Shown: positions 47,356-56,708, counted from the first letter of the stretch. The stretch: 64,000 bases of DNA from Nocardia vulneris (GCF_001613425.1 NZ_BDCI01000008.1:186001-250000), one strand, 5' to 3'. The notes: generated by a model not told the origin, from the sequence alone. Made by a program: numbers and translations.

Positions 47356-47841
47356 TCAACCGAGATCCACTGTCGCGGTGACGGTGTCTCCGTCGATGGC
47401 GGGTGCTGCCGCGGCCAACAGCTTTCGGGCCGCGGTGTTGCCGATCGTGGTGACCGCGTGGATGCGCCGCGCGCCGATCGCCGTGGCGGCCGCGCGCAGT
47501 TGCTCGGCGACGGCCCTGCCGACGCCGCGCCCGCGCTGGGAGCGGCCGATCCATACGCCCGCTTCGACCCCGTGTTCGCCCGGCTCCAGCCGCGCGGCCC
47601 CGACTACCCGGCCATCCACGGTGATCACATACGTGTGCTCGACGGGTGTGTCCGGTCGCAGCGCGCGACCTCGATGGAAGTCGAGGAACGCCTGCTCACT
47701 CGCCGCGTCCCAGCCGGTCGACCCGGCTACCGGCGGCATCACCTCGAGCGGATCGGCATCCGCGACCGCCGCCGCCAACAGCAGCCGCAGATTTTCCTCC
47801 GTCAACGGCTCGAGCCCCACCACCTCTGGATTCCTGTGCAC
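47356..47841 (-). CDS. GNAT-family N-acetyltransferase
   Basis: The 161-residue protein has the acetyl-CoA pyrophosphate-binding motif RSQRGRGVGRAVAEQL (about 99-114) preceded by the strand VEAGVWIG, and the C-terminal NTAARKLLAAA helix. It would move an acetyl group to an amine of unknown identity. The GTG start lies inside a TGTGCACAAC element. Confidence 0.85.
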   Translation of the reverse strand: MHRNPEVVGLEPLTEENLRLLLAAAVADADPLEVMPPVAGSTGWDAASEQAFLDFHRGRALRPDTPVEHTYVITVDGRVVGAARLEPGEHGVEAGVWIGRSQRGRGVGRAVAEQLRAAATAIGARRIHAVTTIGNTAARKLLAAAAPAIDGDTVTATVDLG

Positions 47842-48842
47842 AACCGCGAGCCTGCACGATCAGCGACAACGCGGTCAACGGATTTCCGTCGCGGTATCCG
47901 TTCGTCGCGGCCGTGCTCCGCTAGGAGTCGATCGAGCTGACGACTCGGTGGCTCCATGCACAGCGAACCCCTTGCTCGCGGTAGTCGACGGTTGGTGCTC
48001 GACGGGCATTCGTGCGTGACTGCCGGGCCCGATGAATCGGTGGAATTGCGCTAGCGGCAGTCTGCGGCATACGTGGTCGCTGGAGGCAGCGGCGGTGATG
48101 ATGTGCCTGCTGTGGGTGGTTTCGCGTGCTGGCGCGGCGCGGGTTCCGGGAGTGGAGGTCGAGTTGTGGATGACTGTGTATGACTGCCGGGCCGGATCAA
48201 TCGGTGATGTTGCGCGAGGGACCGTCTGCGGCGTGCGTCGCCGTGCATGTGGGCGCTGCTGCTGCGTTTGGTCGATGCATAAGGCGGATTCGACTAGGGG
48301 TGAGGGCTTGGGTGTCGGGTGCGGAGTCGAGCTGTGGGTGATTGTCGGGCCGAAATGAGTCATCGATATTGCGGTCGAGATCTTCTGCTGCGGTAGGCGT
48401 CGCCGCGGATCTAGGCGCTTGCTGGTCAGGTCTGTCTGGTCGTTGAGGGCAACGGCGGTGATGACGTGCCCGCTGCGAGGGTGGATTCGCATGCTGGCGC
48501 GGGTTCCGGGAGTCGGAGGTCGAGTGCTCGCTGTGTGGGGCGGATTCGCGTGGTGGAGCGGGCGCGGTTCCTGGGTGTGGAGCCGAACTGTGGATGGCTG
48601 TGCACAACTTCGGGTCCGGGTGTTCGCGGCGCTCAGGTCCCCGGCGGAGGGGGATCCGTGTTGCGGGTATGAACGTCGGATTGCGGTGTGGGTGTGCGGG
48701 GTTCGTGGCTTGGCGTCCACAGGCGGCGGACGGCGGCTGGGTGGGGCCGGGGGACTGCTGCGTCGGCGCGGGGACCGCGGCATATTCGCAGGTTACGATG
48801 ACCGGGCCGGTGGTCGGGGGACCCTGGGCGGGAGAGGACGGA
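47842..48842. other. Kilobase of non-coding, degenerate repeat DNA
   Basis: No supported gene lies between the GNAT and kinase genes. The region is filled by decayed repeats of about 160 bp. Long open frames on the minus strand give Pro/Arg/Thr-rich products without family features and are taken as chance. The kinase promoter must lie near its right end. Confidence 0.6.
48018..48620. repeat. Degenerate direct repeats of about 160 bp
   Basis: Units begin with GACTGCCGGGCC(C/G)GAT.AATCGGTG at 48018 and 48182 and a decayed form at 48340. An internal block (GGCGGTGATGA.GTGCC.GCTG, then GCGGGTTCCGGGAGT.GGAGGTCGAG) is shared between about 48090-48162 and 48449-48522. Each unit ends in a GA(A/G).TGTGG(A/G)TG segment (48161, 48329, 48585), and the last continues into TGTGCACAAC. 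Confidence 0.75.
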
Positions 48843-51329
48843 ATGCTGCGCGCTGGTGAGATCTTCGCCGGATACGTGGTCGAGCGCCGGCTGGGCCGAG
48901 GCGGGATGGGGTCGGTGTATCTCGCGCGGCACCCGCGACTGCCCCGCCGGATCGCGTTGAAACTGCTCAGCTCGAACCTGCACGCCGACAGGGAGATGCT
49001 GGCGCGGTTCGAGCGCGAGGCGGAACTGGTCGCGCGGCTGGACCATCCGAACATCGTGGCGGTGTACGACCGCGGTATCGACGACGACACGCGCTGGATC
49101 TCGATGCAGTATGTGGACGGCACCGACGCGGGCGCGCTCGACCCGCGTTCGCTGGCGCCGCGGCGCGCCATCCAGATCGTCGCCGAGACGGCGAAGGCGC
49201 TCGACTACGCGCACGCCGTCGGGGTGCTGCATCGTGACGTGAAACCGGCGAACATCCTGCTGGCCCGGGCGACGGCGGGCCAGGACGAACGAATCCTGTT
49301 GACGGACTTCGGCATCGCGCGCCTGCGGGACGAGTCCCAGCAGTTGACCCGCACCGGAATGTTCGCCGCGACACTGGCGTACGCCTCACCGGAGCAGTTG
49401 TCCGCCGGCCCCGTCGACCACCGATCCGACCAATACGCGCTGGCCTGCACCCTGTTCTGGCTCCTGACCGGTACGGCTCCGTTCGCCGCGGACAGTCCGG
49501 CGGGCTTGATCGCGGGTCACCTGCAACAACCACCGCCCGCGGTCAGCGACCGGCGTCCGGGCTTGCCGCCCGCGCTGAACACGGTGCTGGCCAAGGCATT
49601 GGCGAAGACCCCTGCCGAACGATTCGCCTCGTGCACCGAGTTCGCCACCGCGGCCCTGCATGCCAGCTCCGACCTTGCGCCGAACGAACTCGCGGCTCCG
49701 CCTACCACCCCGCAAGCCTGGGTGCCGCCCGCCGAACCGCCACAGCGACAAGCCAGTTCGCCCGCATCAGCAGGCGACGCCCAGGCGGAGACCCGAACAG
49801 CGAGCCCAGCGGCCGCCTCGCCCGCGGCAACACCTGAACCTCGCGAGGAACCTGAGCCGACGCTTCCGGAAACCCGGTCTGCACCAGCCCAAAGCTCACA
49901 TTCCGAAACCCGTCCCGCCGACTGGTCAGCGACGCTGTCCGAGAAGGAGTCTCCAGCGTCGGGGACGCATGGAACCGCGGCGATCCCGGAACCGCGGGAC
50001 AACCAGCCTGAATCGGCCCGCTCGGATTCGCGGCGACAGACGTCGGATGCGTTGTCCCGCAACGAGATCGATGCCGCACGACCTGCGGCGAGTCGCGCGC
50101 TGCGGCGGACGGGTATCGGTGGCTCCTTGCTCGTGGTCGCGACTGCGGCGGCGGTGGGGGCGGTGTGGGCCTTCGGCGGGTTCGATGGCGAGGCCGAAGC
50201 CCCTGGCGATGCCACCGCCGGCATCGAGTGGGCCGGTGCGATCGCGCCGGGGACCGCAGGCGCGCCGAGAACCGTTGCGCCGCTGGCTCAGGTCGGCGTG
50301 CAGGGCCAGGAGCTGCCCAGGGTGGCGGCGGCCGCGGACCCTGCCGGGGACGGTAAGGCGACTTGCGCGCCCGTCACCATCGCGGCGACCGGGCCGGGCC
50401 GTTATACCTACGGCGCCGTCAAGCTGGCGGTGGACCGGTTCACCAAGGCGAACCCGGGGTGCACGGTCACGGTGCGGGAGGTCGACACCGCGGGCGGCGC
50501 GGCGGCGCTGACCGCCGGGCGGATCGTGCAGGACCAGTCGACCGTCGCGCTGGTCGGTCCGATGCTGTCCGACGAAATTCGCACGGTAGGTACAGTTTTC
50601 GACAAGGCGGGACTGCCGTTCCTGACCCCGTCGGCCACCGATCCGACGCTGTCCACCAACGGCTGGTCCAGCTTCTTCCGTGGCCTCGCCGCCGATGACG
50701 TGCAGGGCGCGGCATTGGCGAAATACCTGGTCGGTACCGCGCATTTCCGCAAGATCTGTGTGGTCGAGGACAAGTCGGGGTACGGCAGGAGTTTGGCGGG
50801 CAGCGTCGTCGCCGGTATCGGTGCCGCGGCCGATGCGCGGTGTGGCGCGGAAATCGCACGGGGCGAACGCGGTTTCGCCACCGTGGTCGCCGATATCGCG
50901 ACCGTGAAACCGGACGCGGTCTTCTATTCGGGACTGTACGAAGAAGCCGCCGCACTGCTGCAACAGCTGCGCGGAGCGGGTGTCACGGCACCTTTTGTTT
51001 CCGCCGAAAGCACCGTGACCGCGGACTTCGTTGCCGCGGCAGGCGATTCGGCGGCGGGCGCGCTGATCTCCTGCTCCTGTGGGCCGGTGGTCAGCCGGTT
51101 CGCGGCCGACTACGAGGCACTCAACGGTCAGCCGCCGGGTCCGGGCTCCGCCGAAGCCTATGACCTGACCACCATCGTGCTGAAGGGTATCGCCGCGGGC
51201 CAGGCCACCCGTCCGAAACTCCTGACCTACCTGCACAACTACGAGGGCACCGGTTTGGCGCGCGCCTATCGCTGGACCGCCACCGGGGAACCGGCCGCCC
51301 CGCACATCTGGCTCTACAAGGTCGACTGA
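48843..51329 (+). CDS. Membrane Ser/Thr protein kinase with extracellular periplasmic-binding-protein domain
   Basis: The 828-residue protein starts with a complete Hanks-type kinase (about 10-270): GRGGMGSVY loop, K40, HRDVKPAN (H130-N137), DFG (155-157) and SPE. A Pro/Ser/Glu-rich linker (about 280-420) leads to one membrane helix (about 424-445). The outer part (about 505-828) resembles the type I ligand-binding fold of branched-chain amino acid receptors (GPMLSDEIRTVGTVFDKAG, DPTLSTNG, AYDLTTIVLKGI). Ligand binding outside would control phosphorylation inside. The ATG follows GGGAGAGGA. The ligand and targets are unknown. Confidence 0.93.
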   Translation: MLRAGEIFAGYVVERRLGRGGMGSVYLARHPRLPRRIALKLLSSNLHADREMLARFEREAELVARLDHPNIVAVYDRGIDDDTRWISMQYVDGTDAGALDPRSLAPRRAIQIVAETAKALDYAHAVGVLHRDVKPANILLARATAGQDERILLTDFGIARLRDESQQLTRTGMFAATLAYASPEQLSAGPVDHRSDQYALACTLFWLLTGTAPFAADSPAGLIAGHLQQPPPAVSDRRPGLPPALNTVLAKALAKTPAERFASCTEFATAALHASSDLAPNELAAPPTTPQAWVPPAEPPQRQASSPASAGDAQAETRTASPAAASPAATPEPREEPEPTLPETRSAPAQSSHSETRPADWSATLSEKESPASGTHGTAAIPEPRDNQPESARSDSRRQTSDALSRNEIDAARPAASRALRRTGIGGSLLVVATAAAVGAVWAFGGFDGEAEAPGDATAGIEWAGAIAPGTAGAPRTVAPLAQVGVQGQELPRVAAAADPAGDGKATCAPVTIAATGPGRYTYGAVKLAVDRFTKANPGCTVTVREVDTAGGAAALTAGRIVQDQSTVALVGPMLSDEIRTVGTVFDKAGLPFLTPSATDPTLSTNGWSSFFRGLAADDVQGAALAKYLVGTAHFRKICVVEDKSGYGRSLAGSVVAGIGAAADARCGAEIARGERGFATVVADIATVKPDAVFYSGLYEEAAALLQQLRGAGVTAPFVSAESTVTADFVAAAGDSAAGALISCSCGPVVSRFAADYEALNGQPPGPGSAEAYDLTTIVLKGIAAGQATRPKLLTYLHNYEGTGLARAYRWTATGEPAAPHIWLYKVD

Positions 51330-51413
51330 CTCCGGCGACCGATTAATTCCGGTGCGCCGAGTCGTCTGCACGGAAGAGGGACACCTGCCGCGTCGACTCG
51401 AAGGAGGACCACC

Positions 51414-51998
51414 GTGCTCGACCTGAAACCGGCCGGTGCCACCGTGATCGAACTTCTGAACGCCACCACGGACGAGCAATTGGACCGGCCGACCCCGTGC
51501 AGCGAGTACACCGTCGCGCAACTGATCGGGCATATCCGGGAGGTTGCGGTCGGGTTCGCGGCGATGGCGCGCAAGGATTCCGAACATCCGGATGATCCCG
51601 CCGGCATCCCGCGCGGATTCGACGCCGCGCGCCGTCGCGAGACAGCCGAGCTGGTCGACGCGCTCACGCTGGCCTGGGACCGACCGGAAGCCTGGCAGGG
51701 GACAACGGCACCGTCTCCGGATGTGGCGCTGCCGAACGAGGTTTGGGGCAGGATCGTGCTCACCGAGCTCGTGGTGCACGGTTGGGACCTGGCCAGGGCG
51801 ACCGGTCGCCCGCTGGAGTTGCCCGCCGCGACCCTGCGGGCGTGCCTGGACCACGTAGTCGATTTCGTGCCGAAGGCTCCGGTCCCGCAACTGTGGGGAC
51901 CCGCCGTGGACACCTCCGACGATGCCGCGCTGATCGATCGAATCGTCGCTGTCACCGGTCGTGACCCGCGGTGGCCCGGGACGGCGTCCGGGTACTGA
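51414..51998 (+). CDS. TIGR03086-type metal-binding protein (mycothiol-isomerase fold)
   Basis: The 194-residue DinB/MDMPI-like four-helix protein has PTPCSEYTVAQLIGHIREV, WGRIVLTELVVHGWDLARATG and the LVVHGWD His that serves as a metal ligand in the family. Function is unknown but a thiol-dependent role is plausible in a mycothiol producer. GTG start after AAGGAGG. It lies 84 bp after the kinase gene and could be co-transcribed. Confidence 0.88.
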   Translation: MLDLKPAGATVIELLNATTDEQLDRPTPCSEYTVAQLIGHIREVAVGFAAMARKDSEHPDDPAGIPRGFDAARRRETAELVDALTLAWDRPEAWQGTTAPSPDVALPNEVWGRIVLTELVVHGWDLARATGRPLELPAATLRACLDHVVDFVPKAPVPQLWGPAVDTSDDAALIDRIVAVTGRDPRWPGTASGY

Positions 51999-52205
51999 AC
52001 TCCGGCGAACCGGGCGCTACCCCGATCGAAATCGGGTGCTGGGCAATAACTGTGCGGTGACCACGGCGAATCCACCTTCGCCACACCGAGTTCCGTCCCT
52101 CGATGTGCATCATCCACATATAGTCACTTATGGTCGGCTGGAACCTGATACACCTCCGATCTTTCAGCCGCATGTGACCGAGGTGCGTGACCGGCCTTAC
52201 ACCGT

Positions 52206-53489
52206 ATGGAGCTCACTGTTTTGACCACGTCGCAGACCACCGCAGCCACCACCGCACTGCCGGGCGCCTGCCCGGTGCAGCACGGATCGCCGATCGACAC
52301 CGACGGCCCCCGGGTGCTGCTGCACACCGCCGAGTTCGCCGCCGACCCGCACCGCGCCTACGCCGAGATGCGCGAGCGCTATGGCTCTTTGGTGCCGATC
52401 GAGGTAGCGCCCGACGTCCCGGCGACCCTCGTGGTCGGCTATCAAGCCGCGCTGCGCATCCTGAACGACCCGGAGCACTTTCCGGCCGACCCGCGCACCT
52501 GGCAGCAGCACATCCCCGAGGACTCGCCGGTCAAGCCGATGATGGAGTGGTACCCGAACGCGCTGCGCAACAGCGGTGCGGCGCACGCCCGCTACCGGCA
52601 CGCCTACACCGCGGCCATCGACGGAATCGACCTGCACGCACTGCATTCCACCGTCGAGCAGATCGCGATCCCGCTGATCAACACGTTCTGTCAGGCGGGC
52701 TCCGCGGATCTGGTGACCCAGTACGCCTTTCCGCTCGTGTTCGAGGTGCTCAACCAAATGGTCGGCTGCTCGGCCGAATTGGGCCAGCGGGTGGCGACCG
52801 GCATGGCTGCGCTCTTCGACACCGTCAATGCCGCGCAAGGCATGCAGATGCTCAGCGAGGCGCTGATGGAGCTGATCCAGTTGCGCCGGGCCGAACCCGG
52901 TGACGACGTCACCTCACGGCTGGCGCACCACCCGGCCGAGCTGGACGATGTGGAGATGCTGTCGCAGCTGATCAGTTTCTACGGAGCGGGCATCGAGCCG
53001 CAGCAGAACCTGATCATCAACACGTTGCTGCTGATGGTCACCGACGACCGTTTCGGCGGCGATGTACTCGGCGGCAGCCTGTCCACCCGGGACGCGTTGG
53101 ACGAGGTGCTGTTCAACGATCCGCCGATGGCGAACTTCTGCACGTCCTATCCGCGCCAGCCGATCCTGATCGACAACAACTGGCTGCCCGCGCATCAGCC
53201 GGTGCTGATCAGCCTCGCGGGGTGCAACAACGATCCGGAGATCCGCGGCGGCGACCGTACCGGTAACCGCTCGCACCTGGCCTGGAGCGCCGGACCGCAT
53301 GCATGCCCCGCGAAATCCGTTGCATACCTGGTGGTGCAGGACGCCATCGATCAGCTGCTGGACGCGCTGCCCGAGCTGCAGCTCGCCGTCCCCGTCGCCG
53401 AATTGAGCTGGCGGCCGGGGCCTTTCCACCGCGCACTGGCGTCGCTTCCGGTCATTTTCCCCAAGTCCCCTCCGTTGAACATGATGTAA
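52206..53489 (+). CDS. Cytochrome P450, CYP157-like (no ExxR Arg)
   Basis: The 427-residue P450 has the heme Cys at C367 in WSAGPHACPAK, an unusual heme loop. The K-helix ExxR motif reads E300-V-L-F303, so its Arg is missing, and the I-helix motif is GAGIEPQQN with no Thr. The block DALDEVLFNDPPMANF and the missing ExxR are features of the CYP157 family, which in Streptomyces pairs with CYP154 at the end of conservon operons. The next gene, 10 bp on, is CYP154-like. The ATG start has a weak ribosome site. Catalysis by this protein is uncertain. Confidence 0.88.
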   Translation: MELTVLTTSQTTAATTALPGACPVQHGSPIDTDGPRVLLHTAEFAADPHRAYAEMRERYGSLVPIEVAPDVPATLVVGYQAALRILNDPEHFPADPRTWQQHIPEDSPVKPMMEWYPNALRNSGAAHARYRHAYTAAIDGIDLHALHSTVEQIAIPLINTFCQAGSADLVTQYAFPLVFEVLNQMVGCSAELGQRVATGMAALFDTVNAAQGMQMLSEALMELIQLRRAEPGDDVTSRLAHHPAELDDVEMLSQLISFYGAGIEPQQNLIINTLLLMVTDDRFGGDVLGGSLSTRDALDEVLFNDPPMANFCTSYPRQPILIDNNWLPAHQPVLISLAGCNNDPEIRGGDRTGNRSHLAWSAGPHACPAKSVAYLVVQDAIDQLLDALPELQLAVPVAELSWRPGPFHRALASLPVIFPKSPPLNMM

Positions 53490-53499
53490 GGAGCGTCCG

Positions 53500-54717
53500 A
53501 TGGAGCATGAACCACTGGTCCTGGACACGACGGGTGTCGATATCCAGGGCGAATCCGCCAGGATTCGCGCGCGCGGACCTGTCGCCCTGGTGGCGTTACC
53601 CGGCGGTGTGCCCGCGTGGTCGGTGACCGATGCCGTCCTGCTCAAGACTCTGCTGGCCGACCCGCGCGTCTCCAAAGATCCGCGCAGGCACTGGTCTTCG
53701 TTCATCAACGGGGAGATCACCGAGGCTTGGCCGTTGTTGCCGTGGGTGGCGGTGGACAACATGTTCACCGCCTACGGCACCGATCACCGCCGGCTGCGCC
53801 GGCTCGTCTCGCCCGCGTTCACGCATCGGCGCAGCACCGCCCTGCGCCCGCGCATCGAGGAGGTCACCACCACGCTGCTCGACGCGCTCGCGGCGACACC
53901 GCCGGGCGAATCGGTCGATCTGCGTGCGCGTTTCGCGTACCCGGTGCCGATCAAGGTGATCACCGAGATGATGGGTGTGCCCGAACATCTCGGCCCCGGC
54001 CTGCACAAGTGCGTCGACGGCTTCTTCGACTCCTCGTTCACCGCCGAGCAGGCCCAGGCCAACTACCTCGAAATGTACGGTCTGATCAGCGAATTGGTCG
54101 CGTTCCGCCGGGCCACGCCGGGCGACGACGTGACCAGCGTGCTGATCGCCACCCGCGACGAGGACGGTTCGCAACTCGTCGAGAAGGAACTCGTCGACAC
54201 CCTGATGCTGGTGATCAACGCGGGGCACGAGACCACGGTCAACCTGCTCGATCAGGCGATCTTCGCACTGCTGACGCACGACGACCAGCGCGCCGACGTG
54301 CTGGCCGGCCGAGTGCCCTGGTCGGATCTGGTGGAGGAGACGCTGCGGTACGAGGCGCCGGTCGCGCACCTGCCGCTGCGCTACGCGGTCGAGGACATCG
54401 AGCTCGGCGAGATCCGAATTCCCAAGGGGGAGGCCATTCTCGCGTCCTACGCGGGCGCGGGCCGCGACCCGCAGGTGCACGGCGCGACGGCCGACACCTT
54501 CGACGTGCACCGGGTGAACAAGGAGCACCTGTCCTTCGGCCACGGCGCACATCACTGCATCGGCGCGCCGCTGGCTCGGCTCGAGGCCACGATCGCCTTG
54601 CCCGCGCTGTTCGAGCGGTTCCCGAAGCTCAGGTTCGCCGTGGACCCGGCCGAGCTGGAACCGGTGGGCAGCTTCATCTCCAACGGCCACCGCACGTTGC
54701 CGGTGTACCTGACGTAG
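53500..54717 (+). CDS. Cytochrome P450, CYP154-like
   Basis: The 405-residue P450 has all standard motifs: I-helix VINAGHETTVN, K-helix EETLRYE, and heme loop FGHGAHHCIGAPLA with C353. The N-terminal half carries the CYP154 pattern (VSKDPRRHWSSF, WVAVDNMFTAYGTDHRRLRRLV, AFTHRRSTALRPRI). CYP154 enzymes hydroxylate steroids, macrolactones or aromatics. The ATG follows AAGGAG, 10 bp after the CYP157-like gene, so both are one operon. The usual upstream conservon genes (sensor kinase, roadblock, DUF742, GTPase) are not here. Confidence 0.93.
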   Translation: MEHEPLVLDTTGVDIQGESARIRARGPVALVALPGGVPAWSVTDAVLLKTLLADPRVSKDPRRHWSSFINGEITEAWPLLPWVAVDNMFTAYGTDHRRLRRLVSPAFTHRRSTALRPRIEEVTTTLLDALAATPPGESVDLRARFAYPVPIKVITEMMGVPEHLGPGLHKCVDGFFDSSFTAEQAQANYLEMYGLISELVAFRRATPGDDVTSVLIATRDEDGSQLVEKELVDTLMLVINAGHETTVNLLDQAIFALLTHDDQRADVLAGRVPWSDLVEETLRYEAPVAHLPLRYAVEDIELGEIRIPKGEAILASYAGAGRDPQVHGATADTFDVHRVNKEHLSFGHGAHHCIGAPLARLEATIALPALFERFPKLRFAVDPAELEPVGSFISNGHRTLPVYLT

Positions 54718-54730
54718 CCGCGGATCGGAT

Positions 54731-54752
54731 CGCGCACGCACCGGCGTGCGCG
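54731..54752. terminator. Bidirectional terminator between P450 and MmpS-like genes
   Basis: CGCGCACGC (54731-54739) pairs perfectly with GCGTGCGCG (54744-54752) around ACCG, in the short gap between convergent genes. Confidence 0.75.
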
Positions 54753-54765
54753 GTCCGGCGGCAGG

Positions 54766-55275
54766 TCAATCGAGCGTGCAGATGGCGTTGGCCTGTGGCG
54801 CCTTCGCCGCCCGTTCGGTGCGCACCGTGCCGTCGACGGTGATGCGGCAGATCAGATCGGCGTCTTTACCGCCCTGCGCGGTGAGCGTCAGCAGCACGTC
54901 TTTCTGCAAGGTCAGGACCTCCTTGGACCACGGCGAGGCGACCTTGGTCTCGGAATGCGGACCCGCGTCATCGATGTAGTGCAGCCGCGGCACCGTTCCG
55001 GTCGACGAGATGACCTCGTAGCGCACCCGTTTCGGGTCGGTGGGCAGTCCGGTGCGAGTTCCGGTGGGCGGCACCGTCGTCGGCCGGGCGGTTTGCGACG
55101 TCGCCTGCACGGCGGTGGCGGAGCCGCTCGCGTCCTTGGTGGCCACCACGGCGGCCGTGGCCACGCCGCCGCCGACCACGAGCGTCACCACGATGAGCAG
55201 CACCCACAGCCAGGTCGGTAGTCGCGGCGGCCGGTCCGGCGGCTGGTGCTGCGGGACATGCGGTGGGGTGGTCAT
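54766..55275 (-). CDS. MmpS-family transport accessory protein
   Basis: The 169-residue protein has a Pro-rich cytoplasmic start, one membrane helix (about 22-45, WLWVLLIVVTLVVGGGVAT), a Thr/Pro linker and a C-terminal MmpS-like beta domain (VRYEVISSTGTVPRLHYID, SPWSKEVLTL, CRITVDGTV) with two Cys that may pair. MmpS proteins assist MmpL pumps in lipid or siderophore export. It is not next to an MmpL gene; the nearest are 24 kb away. Confidence 0.8.
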   Translation of the reverse strand: MTTPPHVPQHQPPDRPPRLPTWLWVLLIVVTLVVGGGVATAAVVATKDASGSATAVQATSQTARPTTVPPTGTRTGLPTDPKRVRYEVISSTGTVPRLHYIDDAGPHSETKVASPWSKEVLTLQKDVLLTLTAQGGKDADLICRITVDGTVRTERAAKAPQANAICTLD

Positions 55276-55401
55276 GGTGCGCCAATCGTTTGCACTGCGG
55301 CCGCGCCGAGGTCAGGAGAACCGGGTTCCGAGTCGGTCGGCGGCGGGTCTGCCGCGCTGGACAGTACTGCGCGACGCGCCACCACGCATCCGCAGCAACC
55401 G

Positions 55402-56619
55402 CTACCCCGAGGGCCGTGGCGGCACCAAGAGCGCGGTGAGCAAAGCCGCGGAAAGGCTTTCGGCATTGGTGTGATCGTCGACCCAGGAGCGCGTGGTGAT
55501 CGTCATGGTGTGCGGCGCGGGTGCGCCGAGGCAGTGCGGGGCCAGTGCGGCGAAGAAGGCCTCGGGGTCGAGCAGGGATTCGGGGGTGTGCACACCGGGC
55601 GCGGTGGGCAGCAGGCGTGCGGCGACGGCCAGCGGGACGCCCGTGATCTCGGCCATCGACAGGCCGGGGACCTGCCCCAGTGCGGTTGCGACGGTCGCGG
55701 GGACACCGGCACGGGTGCCGCTGAGCACCGCGAACATCGGCGGCGGCGCACCCGGACGCAGGACACTCGCCGGGCGCGCGGGCGCGCGGCGTTCCACCGC
55801 TTCGACGATGCGGGCGGCGCTGTTCGCCGAGAGGAGCCGGTGATCCACGCTGTAGCGCAGGGCCGCGAGCAACGCGATGGTCCAGCGCTGACCCATCACG
55901 AGGTTGACGTTCTCCCGCGCGTGCGGATGGCCGCGGTGCAGCGTGACCGCCTCCGGATGACCGAAGGTCCAGCCGCGCGCGGGACCGATGCCCGGGTAGT
56001 GGAACCTGCGCTGTTCCAGTGCGGGCCGATCGACGAGGGCGCCGTTGCGCAGTACTCGAATGGTGCCGGTGATCTGGTGGATCCCGTGCGCGACAGCCGC
56101 GTTCGGGGTCCCGGGTACGGCCGCCGGTGGCGCGGATCCGGCGATGTGCCACCCGGTGATGATGTCGTCCACGGTGTCGAGTTCGCGGGCGGCGGTGCAC
56201 GCCAACAGGTTTGCGATGCCCGGACTCGCGCCCATGCCCACCAGCGCGGTGACCCCGGCCTGCCGTGCCGCCTCGTCCAATTCGAGCATCTGCAGGGTGG
56301 GTTCCCAGTCGTCACAGATGTCGACGTAGTCGCGGCCGGCCGCGATCGCCGCGGTCAGGATCGGCACGCCGAATCGGAAGAACGGCCCGACCGCGTTGGC
56401 CACCAGATCGCAGTCCCGTAGCGCCGTGGCCAGCGCGGTCTCGTCCAGCACGTCCAGTCCGATGCCGGATACCTTGGGCCCCAACCGATCCGCGACCGCG
56501 TGTGCGTTGCGTGCGTCGAGATCGGTTACCACCACCCGCTCGACCGCGTCGTCACCGGCGAGCACCGCAGCGGTGACCCGCCCCATCTGTCCCGCGCCGC
56601 CGAGCACCAGAATTCGCAT
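55402..56619 (-). CDS. Saccharopine dehydrogenase-like NAD(P)-binding protein
   Basis: The 405-residue protein opens with the Rossmann motif LVLGGAGQMGRVTA (residues 4-17) and has the family blocks VNAVGPFFRFGVPIL and GMGASPGIANLLA. Related enzymes include saccharopine dehydrogenase/reductase and carboxynorspermidine synthase. The substrate cannot be told from the sequence. ATG start, divergent from the nitroreductase-type gene. Confidence 0.87.
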   Translation of the reverse strand: MRILVLGGAGQMGRVTAAVLAGDDAVERVVVTDLDARNAHAVADRLGPKVSGIGLDVLDETALATALRDCDLVANAVGPFFRFGVPILTAAIAAGRDYVDICDDWEPTLQMLELDEAARQAGVTALVGMGASPGIANLLACTAARELDTVDDIITGWHIAGSAPPAAVPGTPNAAVAHGIHQITGTIRVLRNGALVDRPALEQRRFHYPGIGPARGWTFGHPEAVTLHRGHPHARENVNLVMGQRWTIALLAALRYSVDHRLLSANSAARIVEAVERRAPARPASVLRPGAPPPMFAVLSGTRAGVPATVATALGQVPGLSMAEITGVPLAVAARLLPTAPGVHTPESLLDPEAFFAALAPHCLGAPAPHTMTITTRSWVDDHTNAESLSAALLTALLVPPRPSG

Positions 56620-56708
56620 CGCTCCCCTTCCCCGGACTGCCCACCATCGTGACAGCAGCTCGCGGTCCCGGCCACTGCAGGCAGCACATCGGCAGTACTG
56701 TGGATGGC

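Noticed and set aside
48018..48620. Possible CRISPR array
   Set aside because: Units are about 160 bp, degenerate, and lack short identical repeats with unique spacers; no cas genes in the window.
47875..48783. 302-codon minus-strand frame over the 160-bp repeats
   Set aside because: Pro/Thr/Arg-rich, with frame breaks between repeat units and no domain; better explained as repeat DNA.
52206..54717. Complete conservon signalling operon
   Set aside because: Only the two P450 genes are present; upstream genes are a TIGR03086-type protein and a kinase of a different class.
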